From assembly GCA_029267335.1 (NCBI GenBank), contig JAJUJC010000009.1, positions 1-41,785 of the forward strand: a DNA stretch of 41,785 nt, written 5' to 3'. Below, in pieces: positions 32,119 through 40,300 of this stretch. Positions within the stretch are counted from its first letter, which is position 1. Every line of letters starts with the position of its first letter. The notes beneath the pieces were generated by a model. It was given only the letters and a program-made list of their open reading frames with translations. It was not told the DNA's origin and did no database searches. This stretch comes from Intestinibacillus massiliensis (GTDB lineage Bacteria; Bacillota; Clostridia; Oscillospirales; Butyricicoccaceae). The translations under genes were made by a program, and so were the position numbers.

Positions 32119-32979
32119 TTATTGAACACACATTAAATACTGTCCGTATAATGTTTTACTCTGTGCCTGTCCCTGTTCATGCACCTGCTGCGCGCTGATG
32201 AAGCCGCGCGAGCACGCGATCTCCTCAAGACACGCGATGTAGCGGCCGCTTTCATCCTGCGCGCGCTTGACCGCTTGTCCGGCGGCGAGCAGATTATCCG
32301 CGGTGCCTGCGTCGAGCCACAGAAAATCTTCGTCGAGCGGGACGACCTTGAGCGCACCGCGCCGCAGATATTCGTTGTTGACATCCGTGATCTCAAGCTC
32401 GCCGCGTGCGGAGGGCGCAAGCCCCTTCGCGATCTCCACGACCTGGTTGTCGTAAAAATACAGTCCTGGGACGATGTAATGCGACTTTGGGAAACGCGGC
32501 TTCTCCTCGATGGAGATCGCGCGCCCGTTTTCATCGAACTCGACCACACCGAACGCACGCGGATCGTCGACATAATACCCGAAAATCGTCGCACCCGTCG
32601 TGTTGGCGCGCGCAAGCGCAAGTTTTTCCGGCAAATTTTGCTCATGGAAGATGTTATCGCCCAGCACGAGACACACGCTGTCGTCTGCGATGAAATCCTC
32701 TCCGATGAGGAACGCGTCCGCAATCCCGCGGGCAACGGGCTGCACCCGATAGGAAATGCGCACGCCCAGACGGCTGCCGTCCCCAAGCAAGCGTTCAAAT
32801 AACTCGCCCTCATCCGGCGGGACAATGATGAGGATGTCATCGATGCCCGCTTGCAGCAGCGCGGCGAGCGGATAATAGAGCAGCGGCTTATCATAGACCG
32901 GCAGGAGCGGTTTACAAAGCGGCAGCGTCATCGGGTACAGGCGTGTCCCCTTACCGGCCGCCAGCAGAATTCCTTTCAT
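32119..32979 (-). CDS. rmlA: Glucose-1-phosphate thymidylyltransferase
   Basis: 286 aa, family length. It makes dTDP-glucose from dTTP and glucose-1-phosphate, the first step of dTDP-rhamnose formation. The N-terminal nucleotide-binding motif is MKGILLAAGKGTRLYPMTLPLCKPLLPVYDKPLLYYPLAALLQAG, with LVLGDNIFHEQ for Mg binding, IEEKPRFPKSHYIVPGLYFYD, and LDEDFLWLDAGTADNLL. Family members usually read GG-GTRL and SK; here the loop is GKGTRL and PLCKP. rmlB, C and D are not adjacent, so this copy is a stand-alone gene; it may supply surface polysaccharide near the pilus locus. Confidence 0.9.
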   Translation of the reverse strand: MKGILLAAGKGTRLYPMTLPLCKPLLPVYDKPLLYYPLAALLQAGIDDILIIVPPDEGELFERLLGDGSRLGVRISYRVQPVARGIADAFLIGEDFIADDSVCLVLGDNIFHEQNLPEKLALARANTTGATIFGYYVDDPRAFGVVEFDENGRAISIEEKPRFPKSHYIVPGLYFYDNQVVEIAKGLAPSARGELEITDVNNEYLRRGALKVVPLDEDFLWLDAGTADNLLAAGQAVKRAQDESGRYIACLEEIACSRGFISAQQVHEQGQAQSKTLYGQYLMCVQ

Positions 32980-33023
32980 ATGGCCTCCTCTTTCATTCCG
33001 ATATGTTGGGTTTTTCTTTGGTC

Positions 33024-33037
33024 ATTATACCATTATA
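33024..33037 (-). promoter_or_regulatory. Promoter region of rmlA-yjbQ (two TATAAT boxes)
   Basis: On the minus strand two TATAAT hexamers lie 2 bases apart; the second reads TGGTATAAT, an extended -10. No good -35 was found. Confidence 0.55.
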
Positions 33038-33080
33038 CACCATACTTGGTCTATATTTTATTGGGAATTGTGTAGATAAC

Positions 33081-33114
33081 AAAAAAAGTCCGGCAAACTG
33101 CCGGACTTTTTTTT
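33081..33114. terminator. Terminator after the pilus operon
   Basis: A perfect 8-bp stem GTCCGGCA / TGCCGGAC with a 3-base loop, flanked by seven A and eight T. It ends the minus-strand sortase message 2-9 bases past the stop. Confidence 0.9.
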
Positions 33115-33115
33115 G

Positions 33116-33847
33116 TTAGGCGGTCACGCGTTCGCAATATACCACATAGCGCTGGTAATTGTGCAGATAGGGGTGGCAGGTGATGAGCGTGAGCAGATCG
33201 CGCCCGGGCTGAATGAGCACCTCTTTGATGTCGCTCGGCTTGATGATCTTGATCTCCACCGCGCGATAGGTCAGCTTTTCCCACAGGTTGGTGACATAAA
33301 TATCGTCACCAACCTGAATATTCTGGATATTGCGGAACATTTCCGCCTTCGTCGTGCCGCGGTGTGCGGCGAGAACGCAGTTGGTGTTCTCGCCGCCGAT
33401 GGGCAGAGAGGTCTCGCCCAGATTGACCGCGCCGTGCTTCATGTTCTCCTTGGTCGCGCCGAGATAGATGGGCAATGTCAGCTTGAGCCGCGGGATCTCA
33501 ATCGTGCCCACGACGTTTTCGGTCAGACCGTAGGCGGTCAGGTCGATGCCGGGCTGCTCGTAGGAAAACGGGTCCTTGAGGTTGGACTGGCCCTCTTCGT
33601 AGATCTCCTGATTGTAGATCTCCATCTTACCGTGCAGCTCCGGGTCGATCTTCGGCGTTTTATCCGCGGTTTCGGTGGTTTTTGCCTCGGCTGCAAAGGT
33701 TTGGAGCGTCTGCTCCATCTGCTGTGCTTCCTCGTGTGTGCCGATGAGCGGATAGAGCACCATCGCAAACCCCGCCGCGAAGATCGCGAACGCGATACCA
33801 TACGCGATGATAAAGCCGATACTGAGCGGTTTTTTATCTTTCTTCAT
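33116..33847 (-). CDS. srtC2: Class C (pilus) sortase, second copy
   Basis: 243 aa from the ATG at 33847, with GGAAGG upstream, overlapping the first sortase gene by 14 bases; the longer frame is rejected. One N-terminal membrane helix (SIGFIIAYGIAFAIFAAGFAMVLYPLI). Catalytic residues are His162 (LAAHRGTT), Cys224 (TLITCHPY) and Arg233 (YQRYVVY). A DPF motif at 92-94 marks the lid of class C pilin polymerases. It lacks the C-terminal membrane helix of its neighbour. It ends the operon; with two pilus sortases one may polymerise the shaft and the other attach the tip or base pilin. Confidence 0.9.
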   Translation of the reverse strand: MKKDKKPLSIGFIIAYGIAFAIFAAGFAMVLYPLIGTHEEAQQMEQTLQTFAAEAKTTETADKTPKIDPELHGKMEIYNQEIYEEGQSNLKDPFSYEQPGIDLTAYGLTENVVGTIEIPRLKLTLPIYLGATKENMKHGAVNLGETSLPIGGENTNCVLAAHRGTTKAEMFRNIQNIQVGDDIYVTNLWEKLTYRAVEIKIIKPSDIKEVLIQPGRDLLTLITCHPYLHNYQRYVVYCERVTA

Positions 33848-34676
33848 CGTGATCCTTCCGTTTCCGGCGTTTTTCGCGCAGCAGCAGCGCGCCCGCAAGA
33901 ATGCCCGCGCCGCCGACACCACCGAGGACCGCAAAAAGCGGCGTATAATCCGGTGCGGGGACGGGTTCGACGCCCTGCTGTTCCGGCGGCAGATCGGTGC
34001 GCACGCCGCGCACAAGCATACGATGGCTGTTGATGCCGTAGGGCGTGCAGGTCAGCAGGGTGACATAGTCCTTGCCCGGAAACAGCTTGAGCGCAGAGGT
34101 ATCGGTCGGTTCGACGACCTTGATCTCATCGACTGTATAGAGTAGCTGACGTCCGAGCACAAACACCTCAAAGGTATCCCCTACCCCGACCTGATCCAGA
34201 TCGGTGAACAGCTTTGCTGAGGGCAGACCGCGGTGTCCGGTCAGCACGGAATGCGTGCCCGCGCCGCCGACCGGCAGCGAAGTACCTTCCAGATGACCGA
34301 CCGCACGCTCGAGCACTTCGTCACTCGTACCGTGCAGGATCGGCAGACGCACGCCGATCTTGGGAATCTCGACATAGCCCATCACCCCGTCCTGATCGAG
34401 CAGTGTATCGTATTCGCGGTCATCCTGATCGTCGCCGCCCCCCGAAAACGGGTCTGCAATGGTAATTCCGTTCAGCGCAGCGTTATAGGTCTGCGCACGC
34501 GCCCACTCGGCGTCGCGCTGTTCCTGCGTCAGCTCCTCGACCGATTTGCGGTAGCCGTCGATCGCAGTCGTCTGGTTTACGACGGCGAGCATGTTGCTGA
34601 CCTTGGGATAGGCAAGCAGTCCGATGCCCGCAAGCGCCATGATGCCGACAATCAGGGGTTTTACGAATTTTTTCAT
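33834..34676 (-). CDS. srtC1: Class C (pilus) sortase, first copy
   Basis: 280 aa. An N-terminal membrane anchor, a lid motif DPF at 75-77 in ADPFSGGG, catalytic His148 (LTGHRGLP), Cys210 (TLLTCTPYG) and Arg219 (NSHRMLVRG), and a C-terminal membrane helix followed by a basic tail (LREKRRKRKDH). This two-helix design is typical of class C sortases that join pilin subunits through LPXTG threonine to a pilin lysine. It lies 103 bases after the major pilin gene, behind that gene's terminator, and overlaps srtC2. Confidence 0.93.
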   Translation of the reverse strand: MKKFVKPLIVGIMALAGIGLLAYPKVSNMLAVVNQTTAIDGYRKSVEELTQEQRDAEWARAQTYNAALNGITIADPFSGGGDDQDDREYDTLLDQDGVMGYVEIPKIGVRLPILHGTSDEVLERAVGHLEGTSLPVGGAGTHSVLTGHRGLPSAKLFTDLDQVGVGDTFEVFVLGRQLLYTVDEIKVVEPTDTSALKLFPGKDYVTLLTCTPYGINSHRMLVRGVRTDLPPEQQGVEPVPAPDYTPLFAVLGGVGGAGILAGALLLREKRRKRKDHDEER

Positions 34677-34710
34677 ACGAAATGTCCACCTTCGGCTGTG
34701 TGTTGAAAAG

Positions 34711-34741
34711 AAAAAAGGGACGGAGACCCAGTCTCCGCCCC
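34711..34741 (-). terminator. Terminator after the major pilin gene
   Basis: Minus strand stem GGGGCGGAGAC / GTCTCCGTCCC (one G-U) with a 3-base loop and TTTTTT. It separates the pilin from the sortases, so sortase expression probably depends on partial read-through. Confidence 0.8.
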
Positions 34742-34779
34742 CCCTTATTGTATCCGATTTTACAAAGCCTGTAAAGGGC

Positions 34780-36237
34780 TTACTTCGCTTCGGACTTCTT
34801 ATCCTTCTTCAGCAGGAGGAACGCCGCGCCGCCGAGGAGCAGGATGCCCGCCAGCGTGAAGAGCGTAGTGCCCATGCCGCCGGTAATCGGAAGAACGAAG
34901 CCCTTCTTGTTGAGTACGCTCACCCAGTGGTCGACGTCATCCGTATAGGAATCTGCGCCAACAGTCACGGCGACCGGTGCGGTCAGCAGGTTATAGTCCG
35001 CAGGAGCCTGTGTTTCAACCAGATAATAGGTGCCATAGCGCAGCCCTTCAAAGACCGCCTTGCCGTTTGCATCGGTGGTGACTTCGATCGCATTGCCCGC
35101 TGCATCCTTGAATGCCTTGGTCGTATCGCCAGCCTTAGCGTCCGCCTCCGTCGCGTAAATCATAAACTTTGCGCCTGCCAGCGCTTCGTCCGCCGGATTG
35201 TGCTTATTGATGCGGATCGCTCCCGTGTGAACTTCCGGCTTAGCAGCAACCGTTGCGGTGCCGTCTGCCAGCCCCAGACCCTTATTATAGGTCACCGTTG
35301 CATCATTCTCGATGTTGACGCCCAAATTTGCAACATTCTCAACGATCGTCGTATCGAAGCTGACCCAAACCTTGGTGCCTTCCGTCGTGCGTGCCGCTGC
35401 GAGCGCGGTGCGTCCGGTCTGGTTGAAGGCGACGGTCAGGGTATTGCTTCCCGCTGTCGGAGCGGTCAGGGTGTAATTTTCAGCCGGGATTGCGGTCGCC
35501 GTCGCGTAGTCCGTACCGATTTTTACGCTTGCCGAGCTTGCAACATAAGCGAGTCTCGCGTCAATGCTATCGGTGATCTCATACTTTGCAGTCGGAGCAG
35601 CCACATATTCCGGAATCGTCGCAGAAATTTCCCAGGTAGCCGCTTCGCGGTACTCCGTCGTAGCGCTCTTGCCAAGATCGCCCGCGCCGACCGAAACAAA
35701 CTTGTCAATCGTCGGTGCGTCCTGAGAGACTGTGTTCTTCGGATAGATGGTTACATGATACAGCCAGCTGCCCTTGTTCACCGGATCGGTGATCGGCACC
35801 GTGATATACGCATAAACCGGATCGGAAACTGCGGAATGACCCTGCTCTTGCAGATAATACAGACCAACCGGCAGATCGGCAAACTGCACATAGCCGTCTG
35901 CATCTGTCGTCAGTGTGGTCCCCTGCTCTACAAAGCCGGTCGGTACCGTTGCGGTCGCGGGATCCGTCGGCAGGTTGTTAAAATCCGTCTCCCATGCGTT
36001 GGGGGATTTGTACAGCTTGAACTCGATGCCCGCAAGCGGTGTGTGATCGGACGGTGCGCTGCCCGTCGTGCCGTTCGCAGGCGTTTCATCGTTCGTCTGC
36101 TTCTCGTATTTGTACAGAGTGATCGAGCCGGTTTGTGTGGGGTCAATTGTTTCATTCGCCGCCAATGCGGGCATTGCCATCGTCATCGCCATGGCAGCTG
36201 CCAGGATCATGGCGCCTACTCTCTTCCATAGTTTCAT
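34780..36237 (-). CDS. Major pilin (shaft subunit), LPXTG-anchored
   Basis: 485 aa from the ATG at 36237 with AAAGGA upstream. A signal peptide (MKLWKRVGAMILAAAMAMTMAMPALAA) is followed by pilin domain N1 (SITLYKYEKQ), a pilin motif WLYHVTIYPKN with the lysine used for polymerisation, and Ig-like CnaA/CnaB domains able to form isopeptide bonds. Near the C-terminus is the E-box YYLVETQAPADYN, then sorting signal LPITG, a hydrophobic helix and a KKDKKSEAK tail. This is the standard architecture of SpaA/FimA-type backbone pilins. Confidence 0.93.
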   Translation of the reverse strand: MKLWKRVGAMILAAAMAMTMAMPALAANETIDPTQTGSITLYKYEKQTNDETPANGTTGSAPSDHTPLAGIEFKLYKSPNAWETDFNNLPTDPATATVPTGFVEQGTTLTTDADGYVQFADLPVGLYYLQEQGHSAVSDPVYAYITVPITDPVNKGSWLYHVTIYPKNTVSQDAPTIDKFVSVGAGDLGKSATTEYREAATWEISATIPEYVAAPTAKYEITDSIDARLAYVASSASVKIGTDYATATAIPAENYTLTAPTAGSNTLTVAFNQTGRTALAAARTTEGTKVWVSFDTTIVENVANLGVNIENDATVTYNKGLGLADGTATVAAKPEVHTGAIRINKHNPADEALAGAKFMIYATEADAKAGDTTKAFKDAAGNAIEVTTDANGKAVFEGLRYGTYYLVETQAPADYNLLTAPVAVTVGADSYTDDVDHWVSVLNKKGFVLPITGGMGTTLFTLAGILLLGGAAFLLLKKDKKSEAK

Positions 36238-36294
36238 GTCAATTTCCTTTCTGTCGGTCGCCCGCGGGGGTCGCGGACGGAAGGATGAATCGTT

Positions 36295-36333
36295 ACCGGT
36301 CAGGGGAAGCATTCCCCCACTTCCCCGACCGGT
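36295..36333 (-). promoter_or_regulatory. Large hairpin between minor and major pilin genes
   Basis: A near-perfect 14-bp stem, ACCGGTC+GGGGAAG pairing with CTTCCCC+T+GACCGGT (one bulge), lies in the 121-base gap. On the minus strand no T-run follows it, so it is not a simple terminator for this operon. A processing or stability element that raises the level of the downstream major-pilin message is likely. Further GC-rich stems lie at about 36255-36282. Confidence 0.55.
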
Positions 36334-36358
36334 TTTTGTAACTTTCGGGGAGCATACG

Positions 36359-37312
36359 TCAGGTTCTTTTGCGTCTGGCGCGTGCGATGAGATGCAGCAG
36401 GGCAAGTGCCAACAGCATGAGCAGCGGACCGCCCCACAGGAGTACTTCCGCGGTCAGTCCGCCGGTTTTCGGCAGCTCAAAACCGCTCTTCGGGGTTTGA
36501 CCCGGGACGATGTCGACCTCGGGGTTCGGGTTCGGGTTGTTGACGGTGGTCGGTACGTCGGTGAGTGGTACTGTGGGATCGCCTACGTCAATCTCGCCCA
36601 GATCAGGCTCGCCGGTCGGTACATCCGGGTCGGGAATATCGGTCGTGGGCGGGGTGACCGGTGTGGGATCGGTGTCGGTGTTGCCACCGCCACCACCGCC
36701 GCCTCCGCCTCCGGAGGTGATTTGGTTTTTGGGATAGGCGGTGACTGTGTACTCCCAAGCGTCGCCGCTCACGTTGGTCACGGGCATGGAAACGAAGAAA
36801 TTTGCCGACTTTGCAACGACATTTGCGGGTGCGACCGTCTCCAGAATCAGGTACCAGCCCGTATCCAGCGTCGCCTGTGCAGTGCCGGTGCTGTCTGTGG
36901 CACGCATTGTGACATCTGCCGCCACAGCTTGCTGCTCGATATAAGTTTTAAAATCGTTCAGCTTTGCACTGACCGCAGCGGTGTCAAAGGAAAGGAGACT
37001 TTCCTTGAGTGCCTTGAGTGCGTCGGTGTCATCGGTCAGAAAACCGGTGAATTTGTCCTCCACCGCCGCCTTGAGCACACCGTCCGTATAGTGGAATCCC
37101 AGCACCTTATATGCGGAGAATGTCACGCCCGAAAGTGGGGTATCGGTCGTGGTTCCCGCATATTTGTGGATGATCAGCGTACCGGACGCCGTCGGATCAA
37201 TGGTTTTGTTGGTGTTTGCCGCCGCTGCGTGGGGCAGCGTTGTCATCGAAGCGGCAATCAGCATGCAAGTCGTCAGACTCAGCAGCTTTGTAAGCAGATT
37301 TTTCCGTTTCAT
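36359..37312 (-). CDS. Minor (basal/ancillary) pilin, LPXTG-anchored
   Basis: 317 aa whose ATG overlaps the stop of the tip-adhesin gene. A signal peptide is followed by one pilin domain (GTLIIHKYAG ... GWYLILETVAPANVVAKSANFFVSMPVTN) ending in EYTVTAYPKNQ, which looks like a pilin motif. Then comes a run of ten glycines and a Pro/Asp/Thr-rich spacer (about 200-275), a common feature of wall-spanning base pilins. Sorting signal LPKTG, membrane helix, and a basic RARRKRT tail. The proline-rich stalk points to the basal subunit linking the pilus to peptidoglycan. Confidence 0.88.
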   Translation of the reverse strand: MKRKNLLTKLLSLTTCMLIAASMTTLPHAAAANTNKTIDPTASGTLIIHKYAGTTTDTPLSGVTFSAYKVLGFHYTDGVLKAAVEDKFTGFLTDDTDALKALKESLLSFDTAAVSAKLNDFKTYIEQQAVAADVTMRATDSTGTAQATLDTGWYLILETVAPANVVAKSANFFVSMPVTNVSGDAWEYTVTAYPKNQITSGGGGGGGGGGNTDTDPTPVTPPTTDIPDPDVPTGEPDLGEIDVGDPTVPLTDVPTTVNNPNPNPEVDIVPGQTPKSGFELPKTGGLTAEVLLWGGPLLMLLALALLHLIARARRKRT

Positions 37313-40300
37313 TTCTTCACCACCCCTTTCAAAAGGACTTCAAGCGGCGTTTCGCGTTTTCTGACCCAGGGGATGCAGCCGACAAGAAGCAGCATGCCCG
37401 CGGCGGTGAAGCCTGCGGTGCCCGGCCCGCCCGCTGCCGGAAGGGTCAGTGCCTTGTAGTTCTGGATGCTCGTGGTATACAGCCTGGTCTCCGCATTGAA
37501 TAGTGTCGCGGTCAGACCGTTATTGATGGTGATGATCGTCTGTCGATTGCTATCCTGTGCGACCGTGACTGTCCACGACTTGGTCGGAAGCATATAACCC
37601 GCGACGGTCTTGGTCTCTCGCAGTGTATAGGTGCCCACCGGGAGATCTGCAAAGGTGACCTTGCCGTTTACGGTCGTTTGCGCGGTCGCCGTGCCCGCAG
37701 CGTTGGTCATGTGGAAGATAACACCGTCGAGCATTTGTCCGTTTTCGCCCAGCTTTGTGATCTCAAGCGATGCGACCTGCGGAGGCGTCTTGCTGTTTGC
37801 CAGGGTGACTGCAAATGTGCCGGTGGTCGGCTGGGTTGTCGCGACCGCTGTGCCATTTACCTGCGCGACCGCAATATTGAGCGTGCCGCCTGCCTCCGTC
37901 ACCGTGACCTTCCACGGGGTGGCAGGCAGGTCGTAGCCGGTCGGCGCTGTGGTCTCATAGAGCCAGTAGTTTCCAGTCTCGGCAACCTGCTTGGCACCCA
38001 CGCCGCTCGCATTGGTCGTGAATGCGACCTCGGCGGCATTGACCGTTGCGTCACTGGGCTGTGCGCCCCAATCATCTTCCATGGTCGGGGTCGCGGGGAT
38101 CAGCTTAAACTGCGCACCCGCGAGCTTGGTCGCAGTATTTGTGCTGTCCACCTTGGTGACTTGCAGGGTAGCGGGTACTGCCGTGGACCAGCGTGCGACC
38201 GGCATGGGGAACAATGCTGAAACCGTGCCCAGTGTCGTGCTGCCACCAAAACCGATGCCTGCCTTTTCATTGGTGTACCAGCCGCGCTGCCCCGCATGCG
38301 TACCGGTATCCGCCGCCGCGGTGTCGGTATACAAGCTTTCATCGGTTACGCGGTGTGCGACCTGTACCTTGACATAATAGCTCAGGCTGAACGTTTCGCT
38401 TTGATTACTCAGCTTATCGGCTGCTCCATCGCTGCTGTCAAGGTTCCATGTGATCGTGCGGTCGATGCCGGCATATGCCGCGCTGCCCACACGGGCTGCG
38501 GAGGAAGTGGTCGCTGTCGCGGTGGTGCTGTTGTCTGCAAACTTGACAAAATCGACATTTGCACCCATTTTGTCAACCACGATGGGCTGCGGATACTTCT
38601 TCATGACCGCGTTCGTAACCGTCTGGAACTGTGCAATCACCTGATCGGCAGTGGTTGCCTGGGCATAAGCATCATTGTATTGATTCGTGCCGCCGGGATT
38701 AAGCACCGCCGTACCCGGATCATTGCTGATACCTAAGGTGATGACCGTTGTATCCGGATAGTCTGCATTGAGCTGCTTTGCCGCGTTGATTGCCGCCGTT
38801 ACCGGATCTCCGCCGCTGATTGAACGGTTGGCTTCGCCATCGGACAAATACAAAACATATTTCTTGGCATCTGCTCTCGCAGCATTCAGCGCGATGGATG
38901 CCTGCACAAAGCCTGCTTCGCAGTTGGTGTAGCCGTACGGACCATCATTGTCTATGATCGCCGTAACCGTTGCGCTGTCTGCTACCCAGCCGGACTGGTT
39001 TGCCGGGGAGGTGAGAATATAGCCATTGGTGGCATATCCGGCAAGGTACATCCGTACCGTACCGCTGCCATCGAGCAGCGTGTTTGCCATGTTTTTCACC
39101 GCTGCCGTCACCACACCCCATCTGGTAGCGCCACCGCCCAGGGACGTGCTCATACTAGACGAGGTATCGAGCACCACGACGACATCCGCTTTGCCGATAC
39201 CGGTCGATTCCTGACCGCGCACCGTCAAATCCACGCGATACAAACCGGTCGCGGGATCTTGCTGTATCGCTTGCTTCGTCAGATTAAGGACACTGTTGTC
39301 ACTGCTGGGGATACCATATGCAAAGACAATGCGGCTATTATGCACTGCTGTGACCGGATTTGCCGCAATGGCATCGTTCAGCAGCACGCGATACGGACTG
39401 CCACCCGCCGTGACCGTGATAATTTGGTTTGTCGAGCTGTTGACTGTCACCTTTGCCGTCTGCCCAGCGTTTAGGTGGAACGAACCGTTTGTGTTTGCGA
39501 TGGCAATGCTCGGGTCGTTCGCGTCCACGATTGTAATCGCGCTGCCGGCGGCTAAGGCACCGCCGATTTTAACGGTCATTGTGCCGCTTCCCCCTACTGA
39601 TTTTACGGTGAAAGCGGTTTTGGGCGGAGCGACCAGCAGCGTTGGCGCATTGGTTCCGTTGCCGCCCGGGGTCAGTGTCCAGCCATCCGGCTGTGCGCTG
39701 GTAAAACTCATGGTCTCCGTATCAGAGCGCCAATTATACAACCACTCATACGTTCCTAACGTGACGGTTTGGGCGGCGTATGTCGCGGTCAATGTGAGGC
39801 TACGAGTAAAGGAATCACGATAGCTTCGATTATCGTAATACCAAAGCCCGATCGTATCCGTGGCGGTTGTCAGTTGTCCGCTTGTATCTACGCTCCATTT
39901 CCCTCCCGAACCGTTCAGCCGATACGAAATGCTTGCATCAGCCGTCTGACCGATTGTGACACAGTTGTCCGTGCCTTGCAGCGTTCTATTGGCACGAATG
40001 ATTGCGCTTGTCGTCAGCACTCCGCTCACAGAAGCGCCCTCCGCCCCATCGCTGCCGCTTGTCATGACGGCGCGTGGGCCAAACACATAAGTGCCGGTTG
40101 GGGGGACTGCCGCAATCGCATCGGTCTCAGGCACGATGTCCTCTTCCTGCGTCGGGGTTTGCGTGGCATCGGTCGTTTCGTTCGAGCCGGATGCCGGCGT
40201 ATCAACTGCTTCGGCCGGTGTCGTTTCCGGTGTCACGGGCTCGGTCGATTCCTCGCCAACGATCTCCAGTTTGAGCTGAATGGTCTGCTTTTCGGGTTCT

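Noticed and set aside
36303-36337. Plus-strand terminator (stem followed by TTTTT)
   Set aside because: No plus-strand gene leads into it; the stem is more likely to act in the minus-strand pilus mRNA.
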